Translations under genes and position numbers: made by a program
From: Methanobacteriota archaeon
GTDB taxonomy: Archaea > JACRDV01
NCBI GenBank assembly: GCA_024860865.1
Contig: JACRDV010000093.1
Location: 1-16,515 of the forward strand
Length of the DNA stretch: 16,515 nucleotides
Direction of reading: 5' to 3'
Part shown: piece after piece, positions 7,758 to 13,758 of the stretch
Numbering within the stretch: position 1 is the first letter of the stretch
Layout of the letters: every line of letters starts with the position of its first letter
The notes under the pieces: model-generated
What the model saw: only the letters and a program-made list of their open reading frames with translations
Told to the model about the DNA's origin: nothing
Databases searched by the model: none

Positions 7758-8954
7758 TTAGAAGTCGGTCATAATTCTAAACTGGTCGACCTCTTCTACA
7801 CCCATCCTCTGGAGGAATGCCCTTGCAGCACCGGTCACGTCCTTCGCAGCCGTAATAGCTCTTCCAACCACAAGGATATCGGCACCCGATTTCAGGGCTT
7901 CCTCCACCCTATCGAGCCTGATCCCCCCGGCCACTGCCACCAATATCTTGTTATTGCATATTTTCTTAATTTCGCCGATATTTCCCCACTGGGCCTTCTC
8001 GGTGTGCTCTACATCTATCGCCCTGTGGAGTTCCAAGATGTCCGGCTTCACCTTCAGTTTTTTGAGCACCTCCGCCGGATCGGGCATGTTGAGAGTATCC
8101 ATCAGCGACAGTGCCCCGACCTTCTGGCACTCCTCTATGAACTTCTCCATGGTCTTCAACGGCGCAAGGCCAGAAAACACTATTACGTCAGCGGTGGCAT
8201 CTCCAGCCATTCTAGCCTCGAGGTTGCCCGTATCAAGTGTCTTCAAATCTGCGACCACAACGGTCTCCGGCCTCATCTGGTGGATCTTCTGCACCACTTC
8301 GACGCCGTATCTCTTTATCAGCGGCGTCCCGGCTTCGATTATTATTGCATCCGTTCTTGGAAGTGCCCTGATGACGCCTTCAACTCTTCGCCAGTCTGGA
8401 ATGTCGAAGGCGATCTCAAGATACGGTGGCTTCTTCAGATTATTTATCCTAAATCCTATCATAGCATGTATTGATTTATCCTTTTCCTCTAAAATCTTAT
8501 CGATGTTCGGAAACCCCTCCATAGCGCGCCTTAATGCAAGCTTCGTGGCCCCATAGTTGTACCTATATAGTCTCTGGTAGTCCTTTCCGCGGGGATGAAT
8601 GAACACAGAGACTATGATCAATATATCCTCCACTTTTTCCTTAGGTATGATTCCCTCCTCCACCGCGTCGACAACCGCCTTAGCTATAGCGCTTTGGGCA
8701 GGCCCAAAAATCTTTTCGGCATCTTCTAGGTTCCTTATGGTTACCTTAGGCACAATGAGCGTCGCGGGCTTAACAGGGAGATTGGGCCTCACCACAGCTA
8801 AAATGGGCGTATGCCCCTGTGTGGGTTGGGCTAAGGAATTGACAAAGGCCTGACTGATCGGCCCCTTTTTGCGCCCCACTACTAGATCGATATGCGCGAT
8901 CTCAGGTTCTTCACCAACGAGGGCTTCACCCACTAAAAGTTCGTCGTCAATCAT
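7758..8954 (-). CDS. fae-hps: Bifunctional formaldehyde-activating enzyme / 3-hexulose-6-phosphate synthase
   Basis: 398 aa, the normal size of archaeal Fae-Hps fusions. Fae domain (1 to about 160): GEALVGEEPEIAHIDLVVG with the catalytic-type H21, then PNLPVKPATLIVPKVTI and FGPAQSAIAKAVVDAVEEG. Hps domain (about 170-398): IEAGTPLIKRYG, VVADLKTLDTG with the D-x-K-x-x-D catalytic pattern, and AVAGGIRLDRVEEAL. Hps interconverts ribulose 5-phosphate plus formaldehyde with 3-hexulose 6-phosphate; Fae condenses formaldehyde with tetrahydromethanopterin. In archaea lacking the oxidative pentose phosphate pathway it is thought to make pentose phosphate while trapping the formaldehyde released. The gene overlaps the preceding 99-aa gene by 8 bp, so translation is probably coupled. 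Its G+C is much higher than its neighbours (34 of 60 in 7861-7920 against 23 of 60 in 5881-5940), suggesting transfer or different codon selection. Confidence 0.96.
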   Translation of the reverse strand: MIDDELLVGEALVGEEPEIAHIDLVVGRKKGPISQAFVNSLAQPTQGHTPILAVVRPNLPVKPATLIVPKVTIRNLEDAEKIFGPAQSAIAKAVVDAVEEGIIPKEKVEDILIIVSVFIHPRGKDYQRLYRYNYGATKLALRRAMEGFPNIDKILEEKDKSIHAMIGFRINNLKKPPYLEIAFDIPDWRRVEGVIRALPRTDAIIIEAGTPLIKRYGVEVVQKIHQMRPETVVVADLKTLDTGNLEARMAGDATADVIVFSGLAPLKTMEKFIEECQKVGALSLMDTLNMPDPAEVLKKLKVKPDILELHRAIDVEHTEKAQWGNIGEIKKICNNKILVAVAGGIRLDRVEEALKSGADILVVGRAITAAKDVTGAARAFLQRMGVEEVDQFRIMTDF

Positions 8955-9246
8955 AGTGCTCTACTCTGTACTCATAATTTTTACTAATCGCGAATTCGAC
9001 GAGCTCACTCTTCTCATGCCATATCCTTATGTGAATGAATCCACCTCTATCATCCAGACCCATGATCTCCCTCACAAATGTTGGGAAATCCGGCGGGATT
9101 GTTTTATTATTCGTGATGAGGTATTCAAGATAATCCTTAAGGAAGAGTATCCTGCCCCCCTTGCCTCCTTCCTTCAATTTTATCTTCAGTTTTTTATGAA
9201 ATACGCTTTCTTCATACTCAAATTCTTCTTTTACTTCTTGGGCCAT
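8947..9246 (-). CDS. Conserved-looking 99-aa protein coupled to fae-hps (unknown function)
   Basis: 99 aa, ATG at 9244-9246 with GGAG 10 nt upstream, and a TATA/BRE pair placing the transcript start about 17 nt before the ATG. It is acidic at the N-terminus (EVKEEFEYEE), then has a basic strand-like segment (KKLKIKLKEGGKGG) and ends with GGFIHIRIWHEKSELVEFAI, so a small mixed alpha/beta cytoplasmic protein is likely. No cysteines, no membrane segment, no motif I recognise. The stop overlaps the fae-hps start by 8 bp, arguing for a shared function, perhaps a partner or regulator of the formaldehyde/pentose step (inference). Confidence 0.8.
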   Translation of the reverse strand: MAQEVKEEFEYEESVFHKKLKIKLKEGGKGGRILFLKDYLEYLITNNKTIPPDFPTFVREIMGLDDRGGFIHIRIWHEKSELVEFAISKNYEYRVEHYD

Positions 9247-9287
9247 AGCAATAAGTCTCCGTAAGCTATTGTTAGGATGTAAACGCG

Positions 9288-9303
9288 ATATAAATCTTTT
9301 CGG
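9288..9303 (-). promoter_or_regulatory. BRE/TATA promoter of the 99-aa/fae-hps operon
   Basis: On the minus strand CCGAAAAG (BRE-like, 9296-9303) is directly followed by ATTTATAT (TATA, 9288-9295). The start of transcription is expected near 9263, giving a leader of about 17 nt that includes the GGAG ribosome site. This is the clearest BRE+TATA pair in the window. Confidence 0.65.
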
Positions 9304-9319
9304 TGCGCGATACGCTTTT

Positions 9320-9430
9320 TCATATAACTAAATTTTTTCTATATCCAAATTTTCTGTAGTATTGCCTTATTCCTATCGCACTTATTATCAGTATTTTAGT
9401 TTTTCCACTTGAAGCTGACTTATTGTCAAG
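9320..9430 (-). pseudogene. Remnant resembling the C-terminus of Elp3 (GNAT domain)
   Basis: Minus-strand reading from 9430 stays open for 36 codons and contains KTKILIISAIGIRQYYRKFGY. This fits the highly conserved end of Elp3, the tRNA-modifying radical SAM/acetyltransferase (pattern ILVISGIGVREYYRKLGYE..GPYMVK). Elp3 should continue with a YM(V)K ending; here a TGA follows NLVI, while the neighbouring frame reads SYMKKR, so a one-base slip near the poly-A at 9333-9338 is likely. No upstream Elp3 sequence is recognisable. By-eye homology to a short segment. Confidence 0.5.
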
Positions 9431-9460
9431 TTAAAGATGCGTGCTTTGACGAAAAGAGTT

Positions 9461-9610
9461 CTAACTTTCTAAAGAAGATTTAGCCTTCATGAGATTTTTT
9501 GTTTGGTGAATTACCTTTATCGAACATGCAAGTTTAGGATTTAAATCTTCAACTGTGATTTCTTATTCAGTTAGATTTACTCTGAGTAAGTTTCCAGTAT
9601 AACTGCGCAT
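9461..9610 (-). pseudogene. Remnant of an aldehyde:ferredoxin oxidoreductase N-terminus
   Basis: An ATG at 9608-9610 (minus) opens MRSYTGNLLRVNLTE, then an in-frame TAA (9563-9565), then EITVEDLNPKLA in the same frame. Together this fits the start of tungsten enzymes of the AOR family (pattern M.GYTGKLLRVDLT.G.ITVEDL..ELA), which then continues KFIGGRGLGA; that part is lost, the frame degenerating to a TAG at 9461-9463. The nonsense codon and missing body make it a pseudogene. The adjacent divergent moaD-like gene may once have been linked, as AOR needs a pterin cofactor. Confidence 0.6.
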
Positions 9611-9675
9611 GTGAATCACTTATGGCCACATTCTGAAGCTTTTGCTTTTGAGCATATTGCAAGGAGGTATTTTAA

Positions 9676-9717
9676 ATGCTTTCTTTTAATATTAAAGTTA
9701 TTTCGATAGGATTTTAA
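9676..9717 (+). CDS. 13-codon ORF behind a perfect Shine-Dalgarno
   Basis: AAGGAGGT (9661-9668) is the strongest ribosome binding site in the window, 7 nt before ATG 9676. The ORF is MLSFNIKVISIGF then TAA. It ends 23 bp before the 49-aa membrane-protein gene, so it might be a leader peptide, or the site may be what remains of a lost gene start. No family can be assigned to 13 residues. Confidence 0.3.
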   Translation: MLSFNIKVISIGF

Positions 9718-9740
9718 ACAATCAAGGTTAATTAACAACC

Positions 9741-9890
9741 ATGTGGTCAATATTTGGGTTTACTGGGGTTGGATTAATTATACTTGGGATTATTCTAGTT
9801 ATTGGGGCCGACGTTCTCAAATTCGGAGTCAGGGTGGTTGGAGCAATTTTAATAATTATCGGTCTCCTCCAGGTTTTCAAACAGGCATAA
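9741..9890 (+). CDS. 49-aa two-helix membrane protein
   Basis: ATG 9741 to TAA 9888. Two hydrophobic helices (about 5-22 and 30-46) are joined by a short polar turn GADVLKFGVR. Glycines are regularly spaced (GFTGVGLIILGIILVIGA), suggesting tight helix packing. It resembles many small archaeal membrane proteins of unknown function; no specific family recognised. The only ribosome-site candidate is AAGG 13 nt upstream. G+C is higher than in the surrounding spacer, supporting a real gene. The region 9247-9740 upstream holds the fae-hps promoter, two gene remnants and the 13-codon ORF; I see nothing else in it. Confidence 0.65.
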   Translation: MWSIFGFTGVGLIILGIILVIGADVLKFGVRVVGAILIIIGLLQVFKQA

Positions 9891-9942
9891 AATAACCCAA
9901 GCGTTTGTTTCTCCAAATTGTAAAGCTTATTTTTGAGCATAT

Positions 9943-9950
9943 TTTTTATA
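9943..9950 (+). promoter_or_regulatory. TATA box for the moaD-like/pgk operon
   Basis: TTTTTATA, centred 27 nt upstream of the ATG at 9974. This would place the transcript start at or next to the start codon, so the moaD-like message is probably leaderless, in line with the lack of a usable Shine-Dalgarno (only TGAG 3 nt away). Confidence 0.45.
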
Positions 9951-9973
9951 GCTTGAAATTATTAAATGAGACT

Positions 9974-10258
9974 ATGAAAGTGAAAGTCGAATTTTTTGCA
10001 ACGCTGAGAGAGATTGTTAAAGAAAAATCAATAATTGTTGAACTTGCAGAAAATTCCACGGTTCAAGACTTGCTGGCAGATCTAATCGAGAGATTTGGTA
10101 AAACTTTTAAAGAAGCTATTTATGAATCAGAGATCGAATTGAGAAACTATATAAGAATCTTAGTGAACGGCCGAAACATTGAGTCTATCGAGGGCCTTAA
10201 AACTAAGTTGAATTCAAACGATGAAGTTGCAATTTTCCCACCAGTAGCTGGAGGATAA
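9974..10258 (+). CDS. MoaD/SAMP-like ubiquitin-fold protein
   Basis: 94 aa, start at ATG 9974 (MKVKVEFFATLREIV), as in the family; an upstream TTG extension to 9905 has no family support. It has the beta-grasp pattern: strand, helix with TVQDLLADLIERFG, IRILVNGRNI, then NSNDEVAIFPPVAGG. It ends in Gly-Gly, the group that E1-like enzymes adenylate and turn into a thiocarboxylate or join to lysines. It may be the molybdopterin/tungstopterin synthase small subunit, an archaeal SAMP protein modifier, or both; no MoaE or E1 gene is in the window. pgk begins 3 bp after the stop. Confidence 0.9.
   Translation: MKVKVEFFATLREIVKEKSIIVELAENSTVQDLLADLIERFGKTFKEAIYESEIELRNYIRILVNGRNIESIEGLKTKLNSNDEVAIFPPVAGG
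10250..10254 (+). promoter_or_regulatory. Ribosome binding site of pgk inside the moaD-like Gly-Gly codons
   Basis: GGAGG at 10250-10254 lies 7 nt before the pgk TTG. It is formed by the last two codons (GGA GGA) and the last base of the codon before them, so the terminal di-glycine and the pgk ribosome site are the same bases. This supports the TTG start and translational coupling. Confidence 0.7.
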
Positions 10259-10261
10259 CAA

Positions 10262-11494
10262 TTGGATATCGAGACCGGTTTTTTAACTCTTAACGATGTT
10301 GACTTGAATGATAAATTTGTTTTAATGCGAGTTGATATAAATTCGCCAATTAATCCGAAAAATGGAGAAATTCTTGATGATACTAGGATAAGAAAGCATG
10401 CTGAAACTATTTCTGAGCTAAAAAATTCAAAAGTAGTGATTTTAGCACATCAAAGTCGGCCAGGCAAAAAAGATTTTACAACACTTCAAAACCACGCAAA
10501 AAGATTGGCCAAAATTCTTGGGAAAGAAGTTAAGTATGTAAACGATATTTTCGGAGAAAAAGCTCTGTGCGCAATTAAAAATTTAAATAACGGAGAAATC
10601 TTGGTTTTAGAGAATGTCCGCTTCTGGGCCGGAGAGAATGTTAAAGGAAATCCAGAAGAAATGGCAAAAACTGAGATGGTTCAAAAATTAGCCCATTTGT
10701 TTGATATTTTTGTAAATGATGCTTTTGGATGCGCGCATAGAGCTCAGCCATCTGTGATTGGATTTGCTTTTGTTTTACCAACCGTTGCTGGTAGAATAAT
10801 GGAAAAAGAACTCAAGATGCTGAATAAAGTCCTTGAAAATCCAAAAAAACCTTGTATTTTCCTGATTGGCGGAATTAAAGTTGAAGACAAAATGAAAGCT
10901 ATTAGGCATGTGCTCCAGCGAGGAATCGCAGATAAAGTTTTGACATCTGGTGTTACTGCAAATGTGTTTTTATTTGCAAGAGGTCATGACCTTGGCAAGG
11001 TTAACTCCTCTTTAATTGAAAAAGAGGGTCAAGTTGGAGCAATTTCCCAAGCAAAAGAACTCCTAGAAAGATATAATGATGCAATTGAAACTCCAATTGA
11101 TTTAGCAGTTTTTTCTAATGGCAAAAGGCTTGAAGTCCCATTGAAGGAATTTCCTCAAGAAAATCCAATATATGATATAGGTCTTGAAACCATTGTAAAA
11201 TATACGAGTGAAATCAAAAAAGCAAAGACTATCGTTGCTGATGGGCCTGCAGGTGTTATTGAAGAAGAAGAATTTTCGCTAGGGACCGAGGAGCTGCTCA
11301 AAGCAGTTGCACAATCAGGAGCGCTTTCGATTCTTGGCGGTGGGCATCTCGGTATAGTCGTTGAAAATCTGAGCATAGCTAATAAAATCAGCCATATTAG
11401 CACTGGTGGTGGGGCATGTATTTCTGTGCTTGCCGGGGAGGAACTTCCAGTTATTGAAGCTTTAAAAGAAGCAGCTAAGAAGCGTAGAAAATAA
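10262..11494 (+). CDS. pgk: Phosphoglycerate kinase
   Basis: 410 aa, typical of archaeal PGK. It interconverts 1,3-bisphosphoglycerate plus ADP with 3-phosphoglycerate plus ATP in glycolysis/gluconeogenesis. Motifs: RVDINSP (23-29), DDTRIRKH (39-46), LAHQSRPG, LENVRFWAGE, NDAFGCAHRAQPS, LIGGIKVEDK, the nucleotide-side ADGPAGVIE, GGGHLG (359-364) and STGGGA (380-385). All expected regions are present. The TTG start (10262) is supported by GGAGG 7 nt upstream and by alignment with the family's FLTLDDVDL beginning; the next ATG would remove the substrate-binding RVD. It is co-transcribed with the moaD-like gene. The basic tail KKRRK is unremarkable. Confidence 0.97.
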   Translation: MDIETGFLTLNDVDLNDKFVLMRVDINSPINPKNGEILDDTRIRKHAETISELKNSKVVILAHQSRPGKKDFTTLQNHAKRLAKILGKEVKYVNDIFGEKALCAIKNLNNGEILVLENVRFWAGENVKGNPEEMAKTEMVQKLAHLFDIFVNDAFGCAHRAQPSVIGFAFVLPTVAGRIMEKELKMLNKVLENPKKPCIFLIGGIKVEDKMKAIRHVLQRGIADKVLTSGVTANVFLFARGHDLGKVNSSLIEKEGQVGAISQAKELLERYNDAIETPIDLAVFSNGKRLEVPLKEFPQENPIYDIGLETIVKYTSEIKKAKTIVADGPAGVIEEEEFSLGTEELLKAVAQSGALSILGGGHLGIVVENLSIANKISHISTGGGACISVLAGEELPVIEALKEAAKKRRK

Positions 11495-11877
11495 TTTTAA
11501 CCATTAGAGGCTAAATTTAATTATTATTCATATATCATAAAGAAATTTTTCTAAATTTACAATACTTTCAGACATCTCTGTCGATATTTATACCTGTTTC
11601 GTCATCAGAAAAATTATTACAGGGACTACATCTCAATATTTATGTTAGTTATAATGCCAAAGAGTACTACAAATCAAGAAATATGGCATACATTAAAAAT
11701 AAAACCTATATCAATGGAAAAGAAAATCTGAAATTGGATAGGAAAAGTAGGATTTAAAAATCAGCGAAATATAACAAAACTTGAGGTTTGGAAAAACTTT
11801 GGTTTTTGTCCACCGAAAACGACTTTAATAGAAAGAATTCGAATCTTAAATTGTGAAAAATACTCATATAGTTTGAT
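11495..11877 (+). other. Spacer between pgk and tRNA-Thr, with a UGA-interrupted reading frame
   Basis: No intact gene. One plus-strand frame is open from about 11546 to TGA 11729-11731, then open again for 51 codons to a TAG inside the tRNA (11884-11886). An ATG at 11642 and a later stretch EVWKNFGFCPPKTTLIERIR look protein-like, but I match no family. It may be a decayed gene or chance. TTAAATT (11846-11852) is a weak TATA candidate for the tRNA. Confidence 0.3.
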
Positions 11878-11964
11878 GCCTCGGTAGCTCAGTTGGTAGA
11901 GCGCTCGCCTTGTAAATTTTATCCAGAGAGCGAGAGTGCGGGGGTTCGAATCCCTCCCGAGGCT
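11878..11964 (+). tRNA. trnT: tRNA-Thr(UGU) with a 14-nt intron
   Basis: Acceptor stem GCCTCGG (11878-11884) pairs with CCGAGGC (11957-11963), discriminator T 11964, no encoded CCA. D stem GCTC/GAGC (11887-11890, 11899-11902). Anticodon stem CTCGC (11904-11908) with GCGAG (11930-11934). The loop starts CTTGTA, so the anticodon is TGT (11911-11913), threonine. The loop region is 21 nt rather than 7, the excess being a 14-nt intron. Variable loop AGTGC; T arm GGGGG-TTCGAAT-CCCTC with one G-T pair. Confidence 0.92.
11915..11928 (+). other. tRNA intron at position 37/38 with bulge-helix-bulge-like fold
   Basis: Bases aattttatccagag, inserted after A37. Bulges TAA (11913-11915) and AGA (11927-11929) flank a central helix CTTG (11909-11912) with CCAG (11923-11926) that has three of four pairs, closing a 7-nt loop. 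Cutting each 3-nt bulge after its second base frees exactly 14 nt, as the archaeal splicing endonuclease would. The exact boundary could shift by one A. Confidence 0.75.
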
Positions 11965-11984
11965 CTATCGGCTCAAGAAATAAG

Positions 11985-11990
11985 TTTTTT
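11985..11990 (+). terminator. T-run after tRNA-Thr
   Basis: TTTTTT 20 nt after the tRNA end, in aataagttttttaaaa. Archaeal RNA polymerase stops at such T-runs without needing a hairpin. Weak evidence, by motif only. Confidence 0.35.
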
Positions 11991-12039
11991 AAAATTACGA
12001 AGTGGCTAATGCTTATCATGTATTGCCATAATTTAGATA

Positions 12040-12921
12040 TTATCGTATATTTTGAAACTCAAACTTAACAATAAATTTTTTTAAAATAATCCCTGGTACT
12101 AAGGATACAGCATATTTTAATTTTTCATCAAAATCATTTGCTACAATTATTCCTCGAACTTCATTTTCTTTTGCAAGATTTTGTTTAATCCATCCCATAT
12201 ACGTTAAGATTTCCCCAACAACGGGATTTGAAGCCGTCCCCGTTTTAATTTTTATTCCAACGAAATTATTGTCCTTATCCTTTGCAATAAAATTGATTCT
12301 ACCAATGCCGTCAAATTGAAATTGATTGCCATTCTGTTCTTTGGATGAGTAAAGTTTAAGACCAGCTTCGAGAGAATTCAAATTATTTTCTAAAAACTCT
12401 TCGATAGTTGGTTCAGGAAGTTCAATGAATTTAGGCACTCTCTTTAAAGTTTTAGCTTTAACCTCAACTTCGTGCGCATAGCCGAATGAACTTCTTAGTA
12501 GCGTAGGAACTAATGGTTCGTTATTATTTGCAGCATAAAATTCACTTAGGTCCCTTGGTTCTATCCTTTTAATCGAGATATATTTCAGCCATGTATTTGT
12601 TAGAGTACCTCCTTTTATTGCGTCTAACTCCTCTTTCATAGTTAATGGCGCGTCTGGCGCATCTAAATTATCATGGCTAGTTTCAAAATCTATAACTTCA
12701 GCTAAATATTCGATTTTGCCACTTTCGCCGAACATATATAAATATAAAGGAAATTTTCCTTCAGTAGCTATTCTTTCTTTTAATACGCTTTGCCACTCAT
12801 CTCTAATTCTGAAATTCCAAAATGACCATACTGCTTTGTTTTTTTCTATGAAATTTTGACAGTTTATTGGATATTCTGGATTACAGGCGCCTATTAAAAC
12901 TAGTTTCAACTCTTTTTGCAT
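12040..12921 (-). CDS. EVE/PUA-like domain joined to a degenerate NucS-like (DUF91) nuclease domain
   Basis: 293 aa. Residues 1 to about 155 look like a PUA-fold/EVE-type domain: LVLIGACNPEYPINC, VWSFWNF (31-37), FPLYLYMFGESGKIEYLAEV. EVE domains read modified bases in DNA or RNA. Residues about 172-275 resemble the RecB-like C-terminus of endonuclease NucS: IEEFLENNLNSLEAGL, GRINFIAKDKDNNFVGIKIK, GEILTYMGWIKQNLA, RGIIVANDFDEKLKYA. In active relatives the core is GRIDxxA...xVxIEIK; here the Asp is N210 and the Glu is K224, with only K226 kept, so DNA cleavage is doubtful. It may bind rather than cut, perhaps as a silencing or sensor protein. It stands alone on the minus strand; GAGTGATC precedes the ATG. 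Confidence 0.7.
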   Translation of the reverse strand: MQKELKLVLIGACNPEYPINCQNFIEKNKAVWSFWNFRIRDEWQSVLKERIATEGKFPLYLYMFGESGKIEYLAEVIDFETSHDNLDAPDAPLTMKEELDAIKGGTLTNTWLKYISIKRIEPRDLSEFYAANNNEPLVPTLLRSSFGYAHEVEVKAKTLKRVPKFIELPEPTIEEFLENNLNSLEAGLKLYSSKEQNGNQFQFDGIGRINFIAKDKDNNFVGIKIKTGTASNPVVGEILTYMGWIKQNLAKENEVRGIIVANDFDEKLKYAVSLVPGIILKKFIVKFEFQNIR

Positions 12922-13086
12922 TCGATCACTCTAATTACATGGAAAATCTAATTTTAAAAAAATAACTCAAAATTCCGTATTTTTTTCGTAAATTTAGTAA
13001 GGAATTTTGGATTATTATAAAAAATATCTTTTTTAAGATACCATGTTAAGTGAGTTACAGCAAAGTGAGAAAAATAGGTCCTTTTT

Positions 13087-13656
13087 ATGTTTCCAGGATT
13101 AGATGTAATATTGTCCAGATTGGATATAGTATATCCTATTTCTCTCGTTGCAATTACAATTTTCATTATAGGTTTAGTATTATTTTTACTAAAGAACCAA
13201 AACAAAGAGAACTTTTCGATGAAAAATATAGAAACGTCTTTGGAGCAATTAATAAAAGAAGCTGAAAACTCTGAAGAAACATTAAGCGAAGTGCAAGCAA
13301 AAATCGCAGATTTAGAAACAAAAATCAAGTCTATTGAAGAAGAGCGATATAGAGTACAAATCTTGGTTCATAATCTCAAAGAGCAAGTTAAATCTTTAGA
13401 AAACGAGAAAACAGTCATCGTCGAAGAGCAAACCAGAGCATTAAACACTATATCTGAGCTTAAGGATAAAACAAAAACACAAGAGAAAGAAATAACCGAA
13501 GCCAACAAGGAACTAATTAAAAATTCAGACATTATATCAGAACTTCAAAACAAAATTTCTGACCTTGAACAAAAGTTAAAATCAGCAGAAGAAAAAATCA
13601 GCCTTTTAAACTTCCAACAGCTTCGGCTACTGGGCAAAGGCTCAATGTACCCTTGA
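13087..13656 (+). CDS. Membrane-anchored coiled-coil protein
   Basis: 189 aa: a short N-terminus, one membrane helix (about 17-37, YPISLVAITIFIIGLVLFLL), then a nearly unbroken coiled coil (about 45-175) rich in Glu, Lys, Leu and Ile in heptads, and a short tail. No enzymatic motif and no lipobox. It is probably anchored in the membrane with the coil in the cytoplasm, given the basic residues after the helix. AGGT lies 7 nt before the ATG. No specific family: such coils match many proteins by composition alone. It may have a structural or scaffolding role (inference). Confidence 0.75.
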   Translation: MFPGLDVILSRLDIVYPISLVAITIFIIGLVLFLLKNQNKENFSMKNIETSLEQLIKEAENSEETLSEVQAKIADLETKIKSIEEERYRVQILVHNLKEQVKSLENEKTVIVEEQTRALNTISELKDKTKTQEKEITEANKELIKNSDIISELQNKISDLEQKLKSAEEKISLLNFQQLRLLGKGSMYP

Positions 13657-13729
13657 AGGTAGATACTATTTGCTTGATTTCACAGCTAAAAAATGAAAAA
13701 AATGCTAAGAAAAAATAATTAAATTTGAA

Positions 13730-13738
13730 TTTATAAAT
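13730..13738 (+). promoter_or_regulatory. TATA box for the methyltransferase
   Basis: TTTATAAAT, about 25 nt before the ATG at 13759, preceding a T-rich tract. It implies a very short leader even though AAGGG (13748-13752) is also present. Motif only. Confidence 0.4.
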
Positions 13739-13758
13739 TTTTTTTCTAAGGGAAAATC

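Noticed and set aside
7948-8556. Long plus-strand ORF (202 codons) opposite fae-hps
   Set aside because: Shadow of the GC-rich fae-hps gene; its translation is Ser/Phe/Ile-rich without domain pattern.
9646-9943. 13-bp direct repeat ttttgagcatatt at 9646-9658 and 9931-9943
   Set aside because: AT-rich and isolated; no associated element or target site, so chance is the simpler explanation.
9905-9973. TTG-initiated N-terminal extension of the MoaD-like protein
   Set aside because: The family starts at MKVKVEFFA; the TATA box at 9943-9950 would fall inside the extension.
11729-11731. UGA as a selenocysteine codon
   Set aside because: No recognisable selenoprotein motif around it and no SECIS-like hairpin identified; gene decay or chance is more likely.
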